DNA from: Gemmatimonadota bacterium
Lineage (GTDB): Bacteria > Gemmatimonadota > Gemmatimonadetes > Gemmatimonadales > GWC2-71-9
Length of the DNA stretch: 64,000 nucleotides
Assembly: GCA_029262195.1 (NCBI GenBank)
Contig: JAJCZX010000027.1
Coordinates: forward strand, 68,677 to 132,676
Direction: 5' to 3'
In this document: one piece after another, positions 34,545 to 43,370 of the stretch
Numbering within the stretch: the first letter of the stretch is position 1
Layout: each line of letters begins with the position of its first letter
Made by a program: the position numbers and the translations under genes
The notes under the pieces: model-generated
Database searches by the model: none
Seen by the model: only the letters and a program-made list of their open reading frames with translations
Told to the model about the DNA's origin: nothing

Positions 34545-36535
34545 GCTCCGGCTGGCTCAGCTCCCGGCGAACCCAGGAAACCTCCATCAGCCTTAGGCTT
34601 AGGCTTCAGCGCTGCGGAATCACCAATCGTGGGATCGTCGAGCGAAGCGGCCGGGGCCTTGGGCGGAAGTTCGCCACCGTCCTTGACAATAAGAATCTCA
34701 TCGCGATCCAGGGTTTCCCTTTCCAGCAGGGCCGCAGCCATCGCGTGAAGTACGTCGACATTCTGCTTAAGTATCGTCTCGGCCTTCTCGTAGGCCTCGT
34801 TGATGATCCGCCGTACCTCGGAGTCAACAAGTTCGGCCGTTTTTTCGGACACTTCGAGGTGTTGGCTAACATCTCGACCCAGGAAAATCTGGTGCTCTCG
34901 CTCCCCTACAGCCACCGGCCCAACAGCGTCACTCATTCCGAATTGGGTTACCATCCGGCGCGCCATCGCAGTGGCCTGGTGAATATCCTGGGACGCCCCC
35001 GTGGTAACTTTTTCATCACCAAAGATTATTTCTTCGGCTACGCGCCCACCGAACGTCATTGCGAGGCGACCGTGAATGTACTCTTTGGTGTGATTGTGCC
35101 GGTCTTCTTCCGGTAGCGAAAAGGTAAGACCCAGGGCTCTTCCCCGTGGAATAATGGTGACCTTGTGCACCGGATCCTGACCGGGAATAAACACGCTAAC
35201 GAGCGCGTGTCCCGCTTCATGATAGGCGGTGAGCTTTCGCTCTTCCTCAGTCAAAACAAGGCTGTGACGTTCAACACCGAGCATCACTTTGTCTTTGGCG
35301 TCTTCGAAATCTGCATGATCTACCCGCTGTTTGTTGCGACGGGCAGCAAGCAGGGCCGATTCGTTGACTATGTTGGCCAGATCGGCTCCAGCCAAGCCGG
35401 GGGTTGCCCGAGCCACCAGACCCAATTTCACATCGTCGGCCAACGGAATCTTGCGGCAATGGACCTTGAGGATCATCTCGCGACCGCGTACATCAGGCAT
35501 ATCGACAACGATCTGCCTGTCAAACCGTCCGGGGCGAAGAAGAGCCGGATCCAGAACATCAGGGCGGTTGGTGGCAGCAATCAAGATCACACCCTCGTTG
35601 GATTCGAAACCATCCATTTCAACCAGTAGCTGGTTGAGGGTCTGTTCGCGCTCATCGTGTCCGCCGCCCAAGCCGGCACCGCGATGACGACCAACCGCGT
35701 CAATCTCATCGATAAACACCAGACATGGGGCGTGAGCCTTGCCCTGCTCGAAGAGATCCCGTACCCGCGAAGCTCCGACACCTACAAACATCTCGACGAA
35801 GTCAGATCCCGACATTGAAAAGAACGGTCTCCCTGCCTCACCAGCCACTGCCTTGGCGAGCAGGGTCTTACCGGTTCCCGGAGGTCCTACGAGCAGAACT
35901 CCCTTGGGCAGACGCCCGCCGAGTCTCTGGAATTTTTGAGGATCTTTGAGGAACTCGATGACCTCTTCCAGTTCCACTTTCGCTTCGTCGGCGCCCGCTA
36001 CGTCGTTAAACGTGATCTTGGGAGTATCGCCCGAAAGGAGCTTTGCCTTCGACCGGCCGAACGCGAAGGCTCTGTTGCCTCCCTGCTGGACCTGACGGAA
36101 AAAGAAAATCCAGAGTCCGATGATAATTATCCATGGCAGAAACTGGATTAGTATTGCGCCAATGGATGGTTTGGGTTCTTTGGCGTCAATTGAAATCCCC
36201 TTCTCTTCAAGACGCGTCAGAAGGGCCTCCGAATCCTGAATAGGAAGTACCGTCGTGAACTTATCTGCACGGGCACCACCTTCTCTCAGAATCGCCTGAA
36301 CAAAAGTGCCCTTGACGAACTTGCCGCTGGTGATTTCAACCGACTGAATGTTGTCACGCTCAAGCTGAGTACTGAACTCGGTGTAGGACACCTCGGTGGA
36401 GTCCTCCTCGTTCGCATTGAGCATTTGAATGAAAAAGATCGGTACAATGATAATCAGGAGCCAGAAGACAATGTTCTTGCTCAGCGTACCAAAACCCGCC
36501 TTTTTCTTCGGCGGTTGTTGATTAATGTCAGCCAT
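34541..36535 (-). CDS. ftsH: ATP-dependent zinc metalloprotease FtsH
   Basis: A 664-residue membrane-anchored AAA+ protease. It has two N-terminal spans (about residues 22-41 and 131-150) around a periplasmic domain. Walker A is [12 protein letters not shown] near residue 220, Walker B is [12 protein letters not shown], and the SRH motif is RPGRFDRQ. The zinc site [11 protein letters not shown] is near residue 450. FtsH degrades misassembled membrane proteins and some regulators. It starts one base after the hpt stop. Confidence 0.98.
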   Translation of the reverse strand: MADINQQPPKKKAGFGTLSKNIVFWLLIIIVPIFFIQMLNANEEDSTEVSYTEFSTQLERDNIQSVEITSGKFVKGTFVQAILREGGARADKFTTVLPIQDSEALLTRLEEKGISIDAKEPKPSIGAILIQFLPWIIIIGLWIFFFRQVQQGGNRAFAFGRSKAKLLSGDTPKITFNDVAGADEAKVELEEVIEFLKDPQKFQRLGGRLPKGVLLVGPPGTGKTLLAKAVAGEAGRPFFSMSGSDFVEMFVGVGASRVRDLFEQGKAHAPCLVFIDEIDAVGRHRGAGLGGGHDEREQTLNQLLVEMDGFESNEGVILIAATNRPDVLDPALLRPGRFDRQIVVDMPDVRGREMILKVHCRKIPLADDVKLGLVARATPGLAGADLANIVNESALLAARRNKQRVDHADFEDAKDKVMLGVERHSLVLTEEERKLTAYHEAGHALVSVFIPGQDPVHKVTIIPRGRALGLTFSLPEEDRHNHTKEYIHGRLAMTFGGRVAEEIIFGDEKVTTGASQDIHQATAMARRMVTQFGMSDAVGPVAVGEREHQIFLGRDVSQHLEVSEKTAELVDSEVRRIINEAYEKAETILKQNVDVLHAMAAALLERETLDRDEILIVKDGGELPPKAPAASLDDPTIGDSAALKPKPKADGGFLGSPGAEPAGA

Positions 36536-37093
36536 CTATTCCTTTAGTGCGACTACGTGGGGCAGGTGGCGGTAGTCCTCCGCCAGGTCAAGACCGTAAC
36601 CTACCAAAAATTTCTTGGGAGCATCGAACCCCACAAAGCGTGGCTCTCTGTCCAATTTGTTAGCAATTCTTTTGTGCAACAACGTGGCAATCTCAAGACT
36701 TCTGGGCTCCCTGGCCTGCAGAAGGTGAATCAGATTGTTCAGCGTATTTCCCGAATCAACGATGTCTTCAACCAACAGTACGTGTCGATTCCCGATATCT
36801 GTTTCAGGATCGTACAACAGCCTAACGTTCCCGCTAGAAGTGGTCCCGGACCCGTAGGACGAAGCCACCATGAAATCTACCTGATGTGGACGGGGAATGT
36901 TTCGTACCAGGTCACCCAGAAAAATAAAACTCCCTTTCAGCAGGCCCAGCAAAAGGAGGTCGCCATCGGGGTAAGCTTCAGCTATTTCCCGCCCAAGCTC
37001 CGCCACCCGCTTCGCGATGGCCCCGGCGTCAAAAATAACTTCAGTTACTTCTGTGCCCTCTTTGAGGGAACGAATCTCAGATTCTACCAGCAT
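36536..37093 (-). CDS. hpt: Hypoxanthine phosphoribosyltransferase
   Basis: A 185-residue purine-salvage enzyme from ATG at 37093; a TTG at 37096 gives one extra residue. The PRPP-binding motif is VLLVEDIVDSGNTL, with the PRT-loop lead LLGLLKGSFIF and the C-terminal FVGFDAPKKFLVGYGLDLAEDYR, all typical of Hpt. It lies between tilS and ftsH, as in Bacillus. The stop of tilS is 14 bases inside the gene. Confidence 0.96.
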   Translation of the reverse strand: MLVESEIRSLKEGTEVTEVIFDAGAIAKRVAELGREIAEAYPDGDLLLLGLLKGSFIFLGDLVRNIPRPHQVDFMVASSYGSGTTSSGNVRLLYDPETDIGNRHVLLVEDIVDSGNTLNNLIHLLQAREPRSLEIATLLHKRIANKLDREPRFVGFDAPKKFLVGYGLDLAEDYRHLPHVVALKE

Positions 37094-38426
37094 CAATCCT
37101 CATTGCTTTTGTCCCAGCCGGTGGCACATACAAGCCGCCCCGACAAACACCCGGAACCCACAGAACAGTCTTTCCACGGGTTACAACCGGGTAAACCCAT
37201 CTATCCATTCGAGAAATACCAGCTTCCATAAACAACCGCCGGACCGGCCGTCCTCCAACTCCTCCCAGAGGAGCCATCCTATCCCCTTCGCGCAGGGATC
37301 TAATTGTCGCTGTGCCAGGAGTTACCCAGGTCCACCGAGAACTTCGGTCTATCTTCCCGACAACATCTTCTTTCCATGAAAGCCGCCAACCGGCCCATTC
37401 AACGACGCCGCTTCCGGTTTCCCAATCCAACCGTTGCTCGGGTGGCTGCGGGAGTCGCGTTCGGCTGAGAGTGAAGCGGACTCGGTCGAAAACCAACTCG
37501 GCCTGACAATTGGAACCGATATCCAACGAATGACCGCTAGTTCCCCGGGCGACAAACCGCCGCACCAGAATCGCCTGTTTTGTGCCGAAAACGACGCCAA
37601 TCTCCCTGGCAAGAGCCTTAAGAAGGGCCTCGCACAGCAATTTATCATAGCTTTGCAGGGGACCCCTAGCAACCTCAACGTACTTCGGGGAAACGACCAA
37701 ATCCAACTGGGGAATCCTCAGCGTTTCGGCCCACGCCGTCCGGTCATCCCGGGCGTGCCTGGCGAGTTGATGAATCCGGCCGGCGGCGGGCTCGCCCAAC
37801 CGCTGCGAGATCAGTGGCAATAACTCGTGCCGAACCCAATTTCGATCGTGCCGCAAAACCGAATTGCTCGGGTCGGTGACGACCGATTCGGATAAGCCGC
37901 GACAGGCGACCCAGCTCTCAATCTCCGCCCGGTCGAAGGTGAGAATCGGCCGCACCGTATTCCCCTTTGTTTCGTCCATCCCTGCCAAACCGGCCACCCC
38001 GCTGCCGTTCAACACGCGCAACATCACGGTTTCGGCCTGATCGTCAGCCTGGTGGCCAGTAATCAGGTAACGGGCTCCCGTCTCTTCCATCATAGAATCA
38101 AGGGCCCTCAGTCTCTCGGTCCGAGCCTCCGTTTCGGTCCAATTCTTGGTAAGCGTCACGTTGCGGTGGACCAACTCAAGGCCGGTTTCCGCAACCAACT
38201 TCCGCACAGCGTTCTCGGCCATGTCAGCCCACTGGCCCGTGCCATGGTTCACGTGAGCCACAACGATCTGCAAGCCCAGAGAATCCTTGGACGTTAACAT
38301 CAGGTCGAGAAGAGCAACGGAATCAACCCCACCACTGACAGAAACGAGAGCCGTGCCCCGATCCGGAAAAAGGCGCTTTTCGACCGCGTTCTTTAGGAAC
38401 CGACTGGCGAGGGACTCAGAATTCAT
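37077..38426 (-). CDS. tilS: tRNA(Ile)-lysidine synthetase
   Basis: A 449-residue ATP-dependent enzyme that converts the wobble C34 of tRNA-Ile(CAU) to lysidine. The PP-loop is SVSGGVDSVALLD near residue 30, followed by HVNHGTG and YLITGHQADDQAETVML, which are TilS signatures. The C-terminal domain lies in the last 100 residues (LREGDRMAPLGG, RRLFMEAGI). The gene ends inside the hpt start, so both are coupled. Confidence 0.95.
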   Translation of the reverse strand: MNSESLASRFLKNAVEKRLFPDRGTALVSVSGGVDSVALLDLMLTSKDSLGLQIVVAHVNHGTGQWADMAENAVRKLVAETGLELVHRNVTLTKNWTETEARTERLRALDSMMEETGARYLITGHQADDQAETVMLRVLNGSGVAGLAGMDETKGNTVRPILTFDRAEIESWVACRGLSESVVTDPSNSVLRHDRNWVRHELLPLISQRLGEPAAGRIHQLARHARDDRTAWAETLRIPQLDLVVSPKYVEVARGPLQSYDKLLCEALLKALAREIGVVFGTKQAILVRRFVARGTSGHSLDIGSNCQAELVFDRVRFTLSRTRLPQPPEQRLDWETGSGVVEWAGWRLSWKEDVVGKIDRSSRWTWVTPGTATIRSLREGDRMAPLGGVGGRPVRRLFMEAGISRMDRWVYPVVTRGKTVLWVPGVCRGGLYVPPAGTKAMRIDAGRI

Positions 38427-38459
38427 AGAAGAAAGAAAACACCATACCGTGTGGAAAAC

Positions 38460-38924
38460 CTACTTGTCGCGGTTTTCGACATTTTTTCTGGCTTCTGCCA
38501 GGTAGCCACCCTCAAGTCCAAGAAGGGGAGAGAGTTTCCGCATAAGGTAGGTCTCGTGTTTTGCAACCTCACCGTCGGCGTAAACTAGCCCCCAGAGTGC
38601 CTCAGCAAGAACCATCTTTTGTCCCAAATCGTAACTTTCCGAAATTAACCGCGTGAATTGGAACAGGTCCACTGAGGCTGTCCTTTCTTTCTCCGCAAGC
38701 TTGAGAAGCTCGTCGACTTTCTCTGCCGGCAGGTCGAAATGCCGTCGTAACACACCTTCGATATGGCCACGCTCCGACGGGCTGAACTCATCGTCGGCAT
38801 GAGCGATCTCAAGCATCAAAGCGCAAGCCGCGATTTCCACGCTCATGGACACCGTCCCTGATTTCGACTCTACCGCAGCACCGCTGATTTCCTTCTCAAA
38901 GAACGATTTAATCGCATTCAGCAT
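38460..38924 (-). CDS. TerB-like (TerB family) acidic helical protein
   Basis: A 154-residue cytoplasmic protein from ATG at 38924. The TerB-type motif CALMLEIAHADDEFSPSERGHIE holds the Asp/Glu metal-binding residues near positions 45-58, and LWGLVYADGEVAKHE repeats the pattern. TerB domains bind metals and are tied to stress responses, though a real tellurite role is not implied. It has no neighbour of the ter cluster. The divergent GntR gene is about 245 bases away. Confidence 0.85.
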   Translation of the reverse strand: MLNAIKSFFEKEISGAAVESKSGTVSMSVEIAACALMLEIAHADDEFSPSERGHIEGVLRRHFDLPAEKVDELLKLAEKERTASVDLFQFTRLISESYDLGQKMVLAEALWGLVYADGEVAKHETYLMRKLSPLLGLEGGYLAEARKNVENRDK

Positions 38925-39108
38925 GTTGCATCCATTCGTTTTGGGTCGAGTCGAGGTTGAGGACAAGTGGTTCTGGTGTTTACCGTATTACCTCGAATTT
39001 TGTTGCATTCGGAAACAATTTTGAAGTTTGTGATTACTCACTTTATTTCTACGAAAACCGTAAGTTACATAGTGGAAACGATTTAAGTCTGCGCTGGCCT
39101 GCGGCCCC

Positions 39109-39137
39109 TTGACCAAACCGGCACAGTGATCTATTGT
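39109..39137 (+). promoter_or_regulatory. Putative sigma-70-type promoter of the GntR-ABC operon
   Basis: A TTGACC -35 box (5 of 6 matches) at 39109-39114, then a 17-base spacer and TATTGT (4 of 6 matches) at 39132-39137. It lies 32 bases before the gntR ATG. A GntR-type inverted repeat covers the end of the -10 box, so repressor binding would block RNA polymerase. The call is by eye. Confidence 0.5.
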
Positions 39138-39146
39138 ATCGGTACA
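39135..39146. promoter_or_regulatory. Putative GntR/YtrA-type operator
   Basis: TGTATCGGTACA has TGTA/TACA arms as an inverted repeat around TCGG. TGTA...TACA arms are typical of YtrA-subfamily GntR operators. It overlaps the candidate -10 box and precedes the gene for such a regulator, suggesting autorepression. Confidence 0.45.
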
Positions 39147-39168
39147 CCAACACATTAATGGAAAGCGA

Positions 39169-39564
39169 ATGTTCGACCAACTGGACTCCAGGAGCCCGAC
39201 TCCACTTTACGAACAAATAGCCGCGCGGATCAGAGTAGCAGTCGCTTCCGAAGACCTTGAGCCGGGAATGGCCCTTCCTTCGGTAAGAGGGTTGGCCTCC
39301 CAGCTGCGGGTGAATCCGGCCACGGTGGTTCAGGCGTACCGCGATCTGGAATCGGACGGTTTCGTCACAAGGCGCCACGGCTCGGGCACCTACGTCAACG
39401 AAATGCCGAATCAACTCAAGGGAAAAGAGCTGTCTGAAAGATCAATGAAGCTAATTGAGCACTTACTCTCGGATGCAGCTCGGCTTGGGATTTCGACCCA
39501 GGAACTCGCCGAGGCGTTTGAGAAGCAGGTTGGTGAAACAAGGGTGGGAGAAACAAATGAGTAA
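39169..39564 (+). CDS. GntR-family (YtrA subfamily) transcriptional regulator
   Basis: A 131-residue regulator. The winged helix-turn-helix is complete: PLYEQIAARIRVAV, LPSVRGLASQLRVNPATVVQAYRDLE and FVTRRHGSGTYV. The C-terminal part is only about 55 residues and helical, the hallmark of YtrA proteins, which usually control ABC transporter genes. GGAAAG precedes the ATG. The end of the gene overlaps the start of the ABC ATPase by 8 bases, so regulator and transporter are co-expressed. Confidence 0.92.
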   Translation: MFDQLDSRSPTPLYEQIAARIRVAVASEDLEPGMALPSVRGLASQLRVNPATVVQAYRDLESDGFVTRRHGSGTYVNEMPNQLKGKELSERSMKLIEHLLSDAARLGISTQELAEAFEKQVGETRVGETNE

Positions 39565-40465
39565 TGAGATTGAGTTTCGCGACGTCAATTATCGAACAAG
39601 TAAGACTTTTTCGATAAAGAGTTTGGATTTGAATGTTCCCAAGGGATCCCTGTACGGATTTCTTGGGCCCAACGGATCCGGCAAATCAACGACCATCAAA
39701 CTACTTACGGGCATGCTCCGGCCGAAATCCGGATCGATTCGGGTTTGCGGGTTTGATGTGCCCGGTGACACGCCTCGGATGCTCCAGTTCACGGGCTACG
39801 TCCCGGAACGACCGCACGTTTTCCCGTCTTTCCGAATCGATGAGGCGCTGGCGTTCCACGCCGCGTTCTACCCGTCGTGGGATTCGGACTGGGCAGACGA
39901 CATGCTCGACAAGTTCAGATTGGATCCAAAGCAAAAAATCGCGGCTTTGTCCAAGGGTGAAACAGGTAAGCTATTGATACTAATGGCTTTATCTCAACGC
40001 CCTCAGTTATTGGTCCTGGACGAACCTACGGATGGACTGGACCCGGTAGCCCGGAGGGATGTTCTCACCGCGATGCTTGACTATGTGTCGGAAACTCAAG
40101 CCACTGTTTTCATATCCAGCCATCTGGTGCACGAGTTGGAACGCATTTGTGATTGGGTGGGAGTGATGGACGACGGATGCCTGGTGGCCGAATTGCCGAT
40201 GCAAGCTTTCAAGAACGGGATCAAACGCCTCAGGGTCGGCGATGCGCCAAACATTGAAGGCGAAACCCCTTTCGTCTTGCTAAACAGAAAACCCCACGAC
40301 GGGGTGGTACCAGGAGAAACCTGGATTGTCAGAGGCTGGCAAAAAGACATGCGGAACTACTTCGACACGGTCGGCGCAACTCTGAAAGACGTGATTGACC
40401 TGGACCTCGAAGAAGGCTTCGTCGAACTACTTAACTCTGCACGGGAGGAGACGGATCGTGTTTAA
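39557..40465 (+). CDS. ABC transporter ATP-binding protein
   Basis: A 302-residue ATPase starting at ATG 39557, chosen because it gives a standard N-terminus (MSNEIEFRDVNYR) and a short overlap; the longer frame to 39455 runs deep into gntR. Walker A is GPNGSGKST (37-45), the signature is LSKGETGKL in place of LSGGQ, Walker B is LLVLDEPTDGLD, and the H-loop is ISSHLVHEL. The last 80 residues form an extra C-terminal domain, as in export-type Ytr or bacitracin-like systems. The overlap with the permease gene is 8 bases. Confidence 0.92.
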   Translation: MSNEIEFRDVNYRTSKTFSIKSLDLNVPKGSLYGFLGPNGSGKSTTIKLLTGMLRPKSGSIRVCGFDVPGDTPRMLQFTGYVPERPHVFPSFRIDEALAFHAAFYPSWDSDWADDMLDKFRLDPKQKIAALSKGETGKLLILMALSQRPQLLVLDEPTDGLDPVARRDVLTAMLDYVSETQATVFISSHLVHELERICDWVGVMDDGCLVAELPMQAFKNGIKRLRVGDAPNIEGETPFVLLNRKPHDGVVPGETWIVRGWQKDMRNYFDTVGATLKDVIDLDLEEGFVELLNSAREETDRV

Positions 40466-41078
40466 GCAAATCCTTTACGCTCATTGGAAGGCATCTCATT
40501 TGGTTTTACTGCCGCTCACACTGGCAGCTTTCGCATTGCCAATGTACTCGGCCAGTCATTTTTCAGTCACCGACTTCGATGTTTCTTCCGGATTTTTCCC
40601 GGCCCTCGCGATCGTCGCAGGTTTTGCGATGGCCGCAACCGCCTGGCAGTGGGACCAACAGGGCAAGCAGATATACGCCATGTCATTGCCAATTCATGGC
40701 TGGGAATATGCTCTCCTTCGGATGGCCGCCGGTTCGGTAGCGTTGATGGTGCCGGTCGCCGCCTTATGGCTCGGATCCTCGGCGAGTGCCATCGCGGCGT
40801 CTCCCCCTGCTGGAGTGGTCGCATATCCACATTCTTTGAGCTTGCGGTTCTTGAACGCCTCTGTTGTGGCCTACGCCGGGTGGTTTGCTCTCTTTTCCGG
40901 CAGGCAGAGGCATCAGTTGATATTCGCAGGCGGGGTATTGGCGTTTTTCGTCCTGTCAACGCTTTTGGCGTCTACGTTTGGTATTGTCGATCTCTCTCAG
41001 AAATTGCTCGAATTCCTACTTTCATCACCCGGCCCGTTTGAAGTGTTCACCGGGAGCTGGAGGTTACTCGATGTTTAG
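40458..41078 (+). CDS. ABC transporter membrane protein
   Basis: A 206-residue protein from GTG at 40458, preceded by GGAGGAG. Five to six hydrophobic segments are visible (VLLPLTLAAFALPM, FFPALAIVAGFAMAA, MAAGSVALMVPVAAL, SVVAYAGWFALF, LIFAGGVLAFFVLSTLLA). It is short for an ABC-2 permease, which usually has 230-260 residues. No substrate can be assigned. The end overlaps the following secreted protein gene by 8 bases (ATGTTTAG). Confidence 0.8.
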   Translation: MFKQILYAHWKASHLVLLPLTLAAFALPMYSASHFSVTDFDVSSGFFPALAIVAGFAMAATAWQWDQQGKQIYAMSLPIHGWEYALLRMAAGSVALMVPVAALWLGSSASAIAASPPAGVVAYPHSLSLRFLNASVVAYAGWFALFSGRQRHQLIFAGGVLAFFVLSTLLASTFGIVDLSQKLLEFLLSSPGPFEVFTGSWRLLDV

Positions 41079-42189
41079 CCTGAAATTGAGTCAATTTAGA
41101 ATTCCTGGTTTTTTGCTGCTGTTTGCAACTACAGCCAGCAGTCAGAGCCTGGATGAATTACAGCACAGGTTGTCTGCCCAGCAAGCACGCCTGTCAATAG
41201 CTCTTGAGGCGAAACAAATCGCCGATTCGATGAGGCTGGAAAACTCACCAGTTTCGACATTCAAGGTGGGCCCGATTTCGGTCATGTCCGCTGAATCTCA
41301 GATTGAGGTTGTCCGATCACTGGTGGAGGAAGTGTGGCAGGATTTCGAGGCGGTGGTCGGACAACCGTTACCAACTTTCCAGTTCGGCTTTTTCTTCGAA
41401 AAGAGCGGTCAATCAGGTGAAGCCATTTATATGCCCCCCGAAGGGTGGATGCGACTAAGAGTCGATCCTACGGACAGAAACAGTTCGATGCGCGAAATCC
41501 GGAACGCGATAGGCGGTCAGTTAACTCTATCCCTACCGAGTGAACTGCGTGAGTTCATATCAAACGTCCCACTCCCAATCGAACGCTCGCCCAATTGGAG
41601 AAAGCTTTATTCGACGATAGTAATGACTCCCTCGATCGCCGCGCGCGATTGCTACCAGGGCGGAAACGAAGCGTGTTGGGCTGCCGTTGGAGCTTCCGCA
41701 GAAGGATTCGACTGGCGCACGCTTTATTCAACCACAGACCTGCAAGGTTTGGTGCGAACCCGTTACCAAACGTCGATGGCGCGTGGACCAGGGTGGTACG
41801 GAGGAAATTTTGAAGAATTGCGAGCGAAATACGACGATTGCCTCAACTCCCACGAAAGGGGAGGCTGCATCTCGCTTATCGACCGACGAGGCCGTCCAGT
41901 CGACACGCCCTTTGGATTCGATATACGAGCCGACCTTTTTCACGTGGCTCTTGAACAGGGGGGTCGGGGTGCCTACCGCCGGGCTCTTGACGCAGACGAG
42001 TCCGACATAAAGACGATTCTTGCGGCAGTTTCTGAATTGGACGCCGACGTTTTGATGGAGGAATGGAGGACGAACATTATTGACGAGCGTTCTTCCAGGT
42101 CTAGAAACCCTCTCAAGTCCACTGCTCTATCCGGTTTTTGGCTTGGCGTGTTCGGCTTGATCGCAATAAGGAGGGGAAGATGGAGCTAA
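41071..42189 (+). CDS. Secreted, C-terminally anchored protein of unknown function (pair member 1)
   Basis: A 372-residue protein from ATG at 41071, with GGAGG 7 bases ahead. A signal peptide (MFSLKLSQFRIPGFLLLFATTASSQ) is followed by about 315 extracytoplasmic residues and a C-terminal span (ALSGFWLGVFGLIAIRRGRW). Four cysteines are present, including DDCLNSHERGGC and DCYQGGNEAC. The C-terminal helix with LMEEWRTNI recalls the region after the helix in peptidase-MA-like proteins, but no HExxH is present, so any peptidase fold would be inactive. It is coupled to the permease and to the next gene. Function not recognised. Confidence 0.75.
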   Translation: MFSLKLSQFRIPGFLLLFATTASSQSLDELQHRLSAQQARLSIALEAKQIADSMRLENSPVSTFKVGPISVMSAESQIEVVRSLVEEVWQDFEAVVGQPLPTFQFGFFFEKSGQSGEAIYMPPEGWMRLRVDPTDRNSSMREIRNAIGGQLTLSLPSELREFISNVPLPIERSPNWRKLYSTIVMTPSIAARDCYQGGNEACWAAVGASAEGFDWRTLYSTTDLQGLVRTRYQTSMARGPGWYGGNFEELRAKYDDCLNSHERGGCISLIDRRGRPVDTPFGFDIRADLFHVALEQGGRGAYRRALDADESDIKTILAAVSELDADVLMEEWRTNIIDERSSRSRNPLKSTALSGFWLGVFGLIAIRRGRWS

Positions 42190-43361
42190 GGCTAAAGCAC
42201 TGGGCGTTGATTTCCGCATTAGGGTTTGCTTCAATCGGAGTCGCATCAATGCCGTTTGAGTTCGAGCGAAGAATCCCCTCTACCGAGAGGTCTCAACCGT
42301 TTGAAGACAGGATAGTGGAGCAGGTCAAGGGCAGCATACAAACAACTCGAGACCACATTTTCCTGGCCGAACAAGCTATCCGTTTAAGGGAACTCGCCAC
42401 CGATAATTCGAGTGGGTTGGTTTTTGATTTCAACTTCGAGACGCTTCCGGTTAACGCAGGGGTCCGAATCGCCGAGCAAGTTGAAGATTTCAAAAACCGA
42501 ATCCAATTCCACGCCACTAGTGACCAAAAAGCTCTGGGAGGTGAACACGCGTTTGGCGGGGTGGGCGTGAGTGTCGTCGACGGGATCAATTGGAGACAGA
42601 GCGGAACGGCCATCCAATACTACGAATTCGACATCGGCGGTGAACACCAATGTTTTGCTCAATATACCGGATTTTTCAACTATTTCCTTTCCGACAACGA
42701 TCCACTGTCTGAACCGCCTTCCCCGATCGGCGCGTGCTGGGTATCGGCGAAGCACGGGGCTCCCGGACCGTTAATCGGAGAGTGGTTTAGACGATGGGGA
42801 GCCGGATTGGCTCAGCCCACACGCGAAAACAAACTGACTGGATCACCTCCAGTAACCGCTTTCGACCTATTCGATGGAATCGCAATGGGGTTGCTCGGCG
42901 GTGGCTTTTCTGGATTCAAGGACAAATGCCTGGTCGGCTACAGGCAGGCCTGCGTTATGAATTTCCTGGGCACCCCAAGCAATGAGTTTCTCGGTTTTCG
43001 AGGAATTCAGCGAGGAGACTTAAGGCAGTTCGAGATCGAAGGGGGCAGGCATTATACGATGACGGTGTACCGCTACAAGCCTTTTTTCTCGTACGGACGG
43101 GAGCTCCTCAACGATCTCGAAACCGAATTCGGCGAAGAGCGTTTTGCCGCATTCTGGAAATCAGACCAACCGGTCGAAGCGGCGTTTGAAACCGCGTTTG
43201 GTATCGATGTTGGGGAATGGGTTTACGGCTGGGCAACTGAACGATTGGGTAAACAAAATAGAGGCCCCCGCATGCCATGGACATCATATGTTTGGACTAT
43301 CGGACTGGCGGTGGTAGCGGCAGGAGCAACCGCGAAGAGGTACAACCTGAAGACTGTCTAG
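42180..43361 (+). CDS. Secreted, C-terminally anchored protein of unknown function (pair member 2)
   Basis: A 393-residue protein from ATG at 42180, with AGGAGGGGAAG just before it, overlapping pair member 1 by 10 bases. It has a signal peptide (ALISALGFASIGVASM), a large extracytoplasmic region and a C-terminal span (WTIGLAVVAAGATA). Like its neighbour it has four cysteines, two in KCLVGYRQAC, and GEWVYGWATERLG close to the C-terminus matches the placing of LMEEWRTNI. This suggests a diverged tandem pair. No catalytic motif is seen. Confidence 0.75.
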   Translation: MELRLKHWALISALGFASIGVASMPFEFERRIPSTERSQPFEDRIVEQVKGSIQTTRDHIFLAEQAIRLRELATDNSSGLVFDFNFETLPVNAGVRIAEQVEDFKNRIQFHATSDQKALGGEHAFGGVGVSVVDGINWRQSGTAIQYYEFDIGGEHQCFAQYTGFFNYFLSDNDPLSEPPSPIGACWVSAKHGAPGPLIGEWFRRWGAGLAQPTRENKLTGSPPVTAFDLFDGIAMGLLGGGFSGFKDKCLVGYRQACVMNFLGTPSNEFLGFRGIQRGDLRQFEIEGGRHYTMTVYRYKPFFSYGRELLNDLETEFGEERFAAFWKSDQPVEAAFETAFGIDVGEWVYGWATERLGKQNRGPRMPWTSYVWTIGLAVVAAGATAKRYNLKTV

Positions 43362-43370
43362 CCGTCAGAA

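Noticed and set aside
38460..38924. Tellurite resistance
   Set aside because: A single TerB-type protein without terACDE neighbours does not indicate that function.
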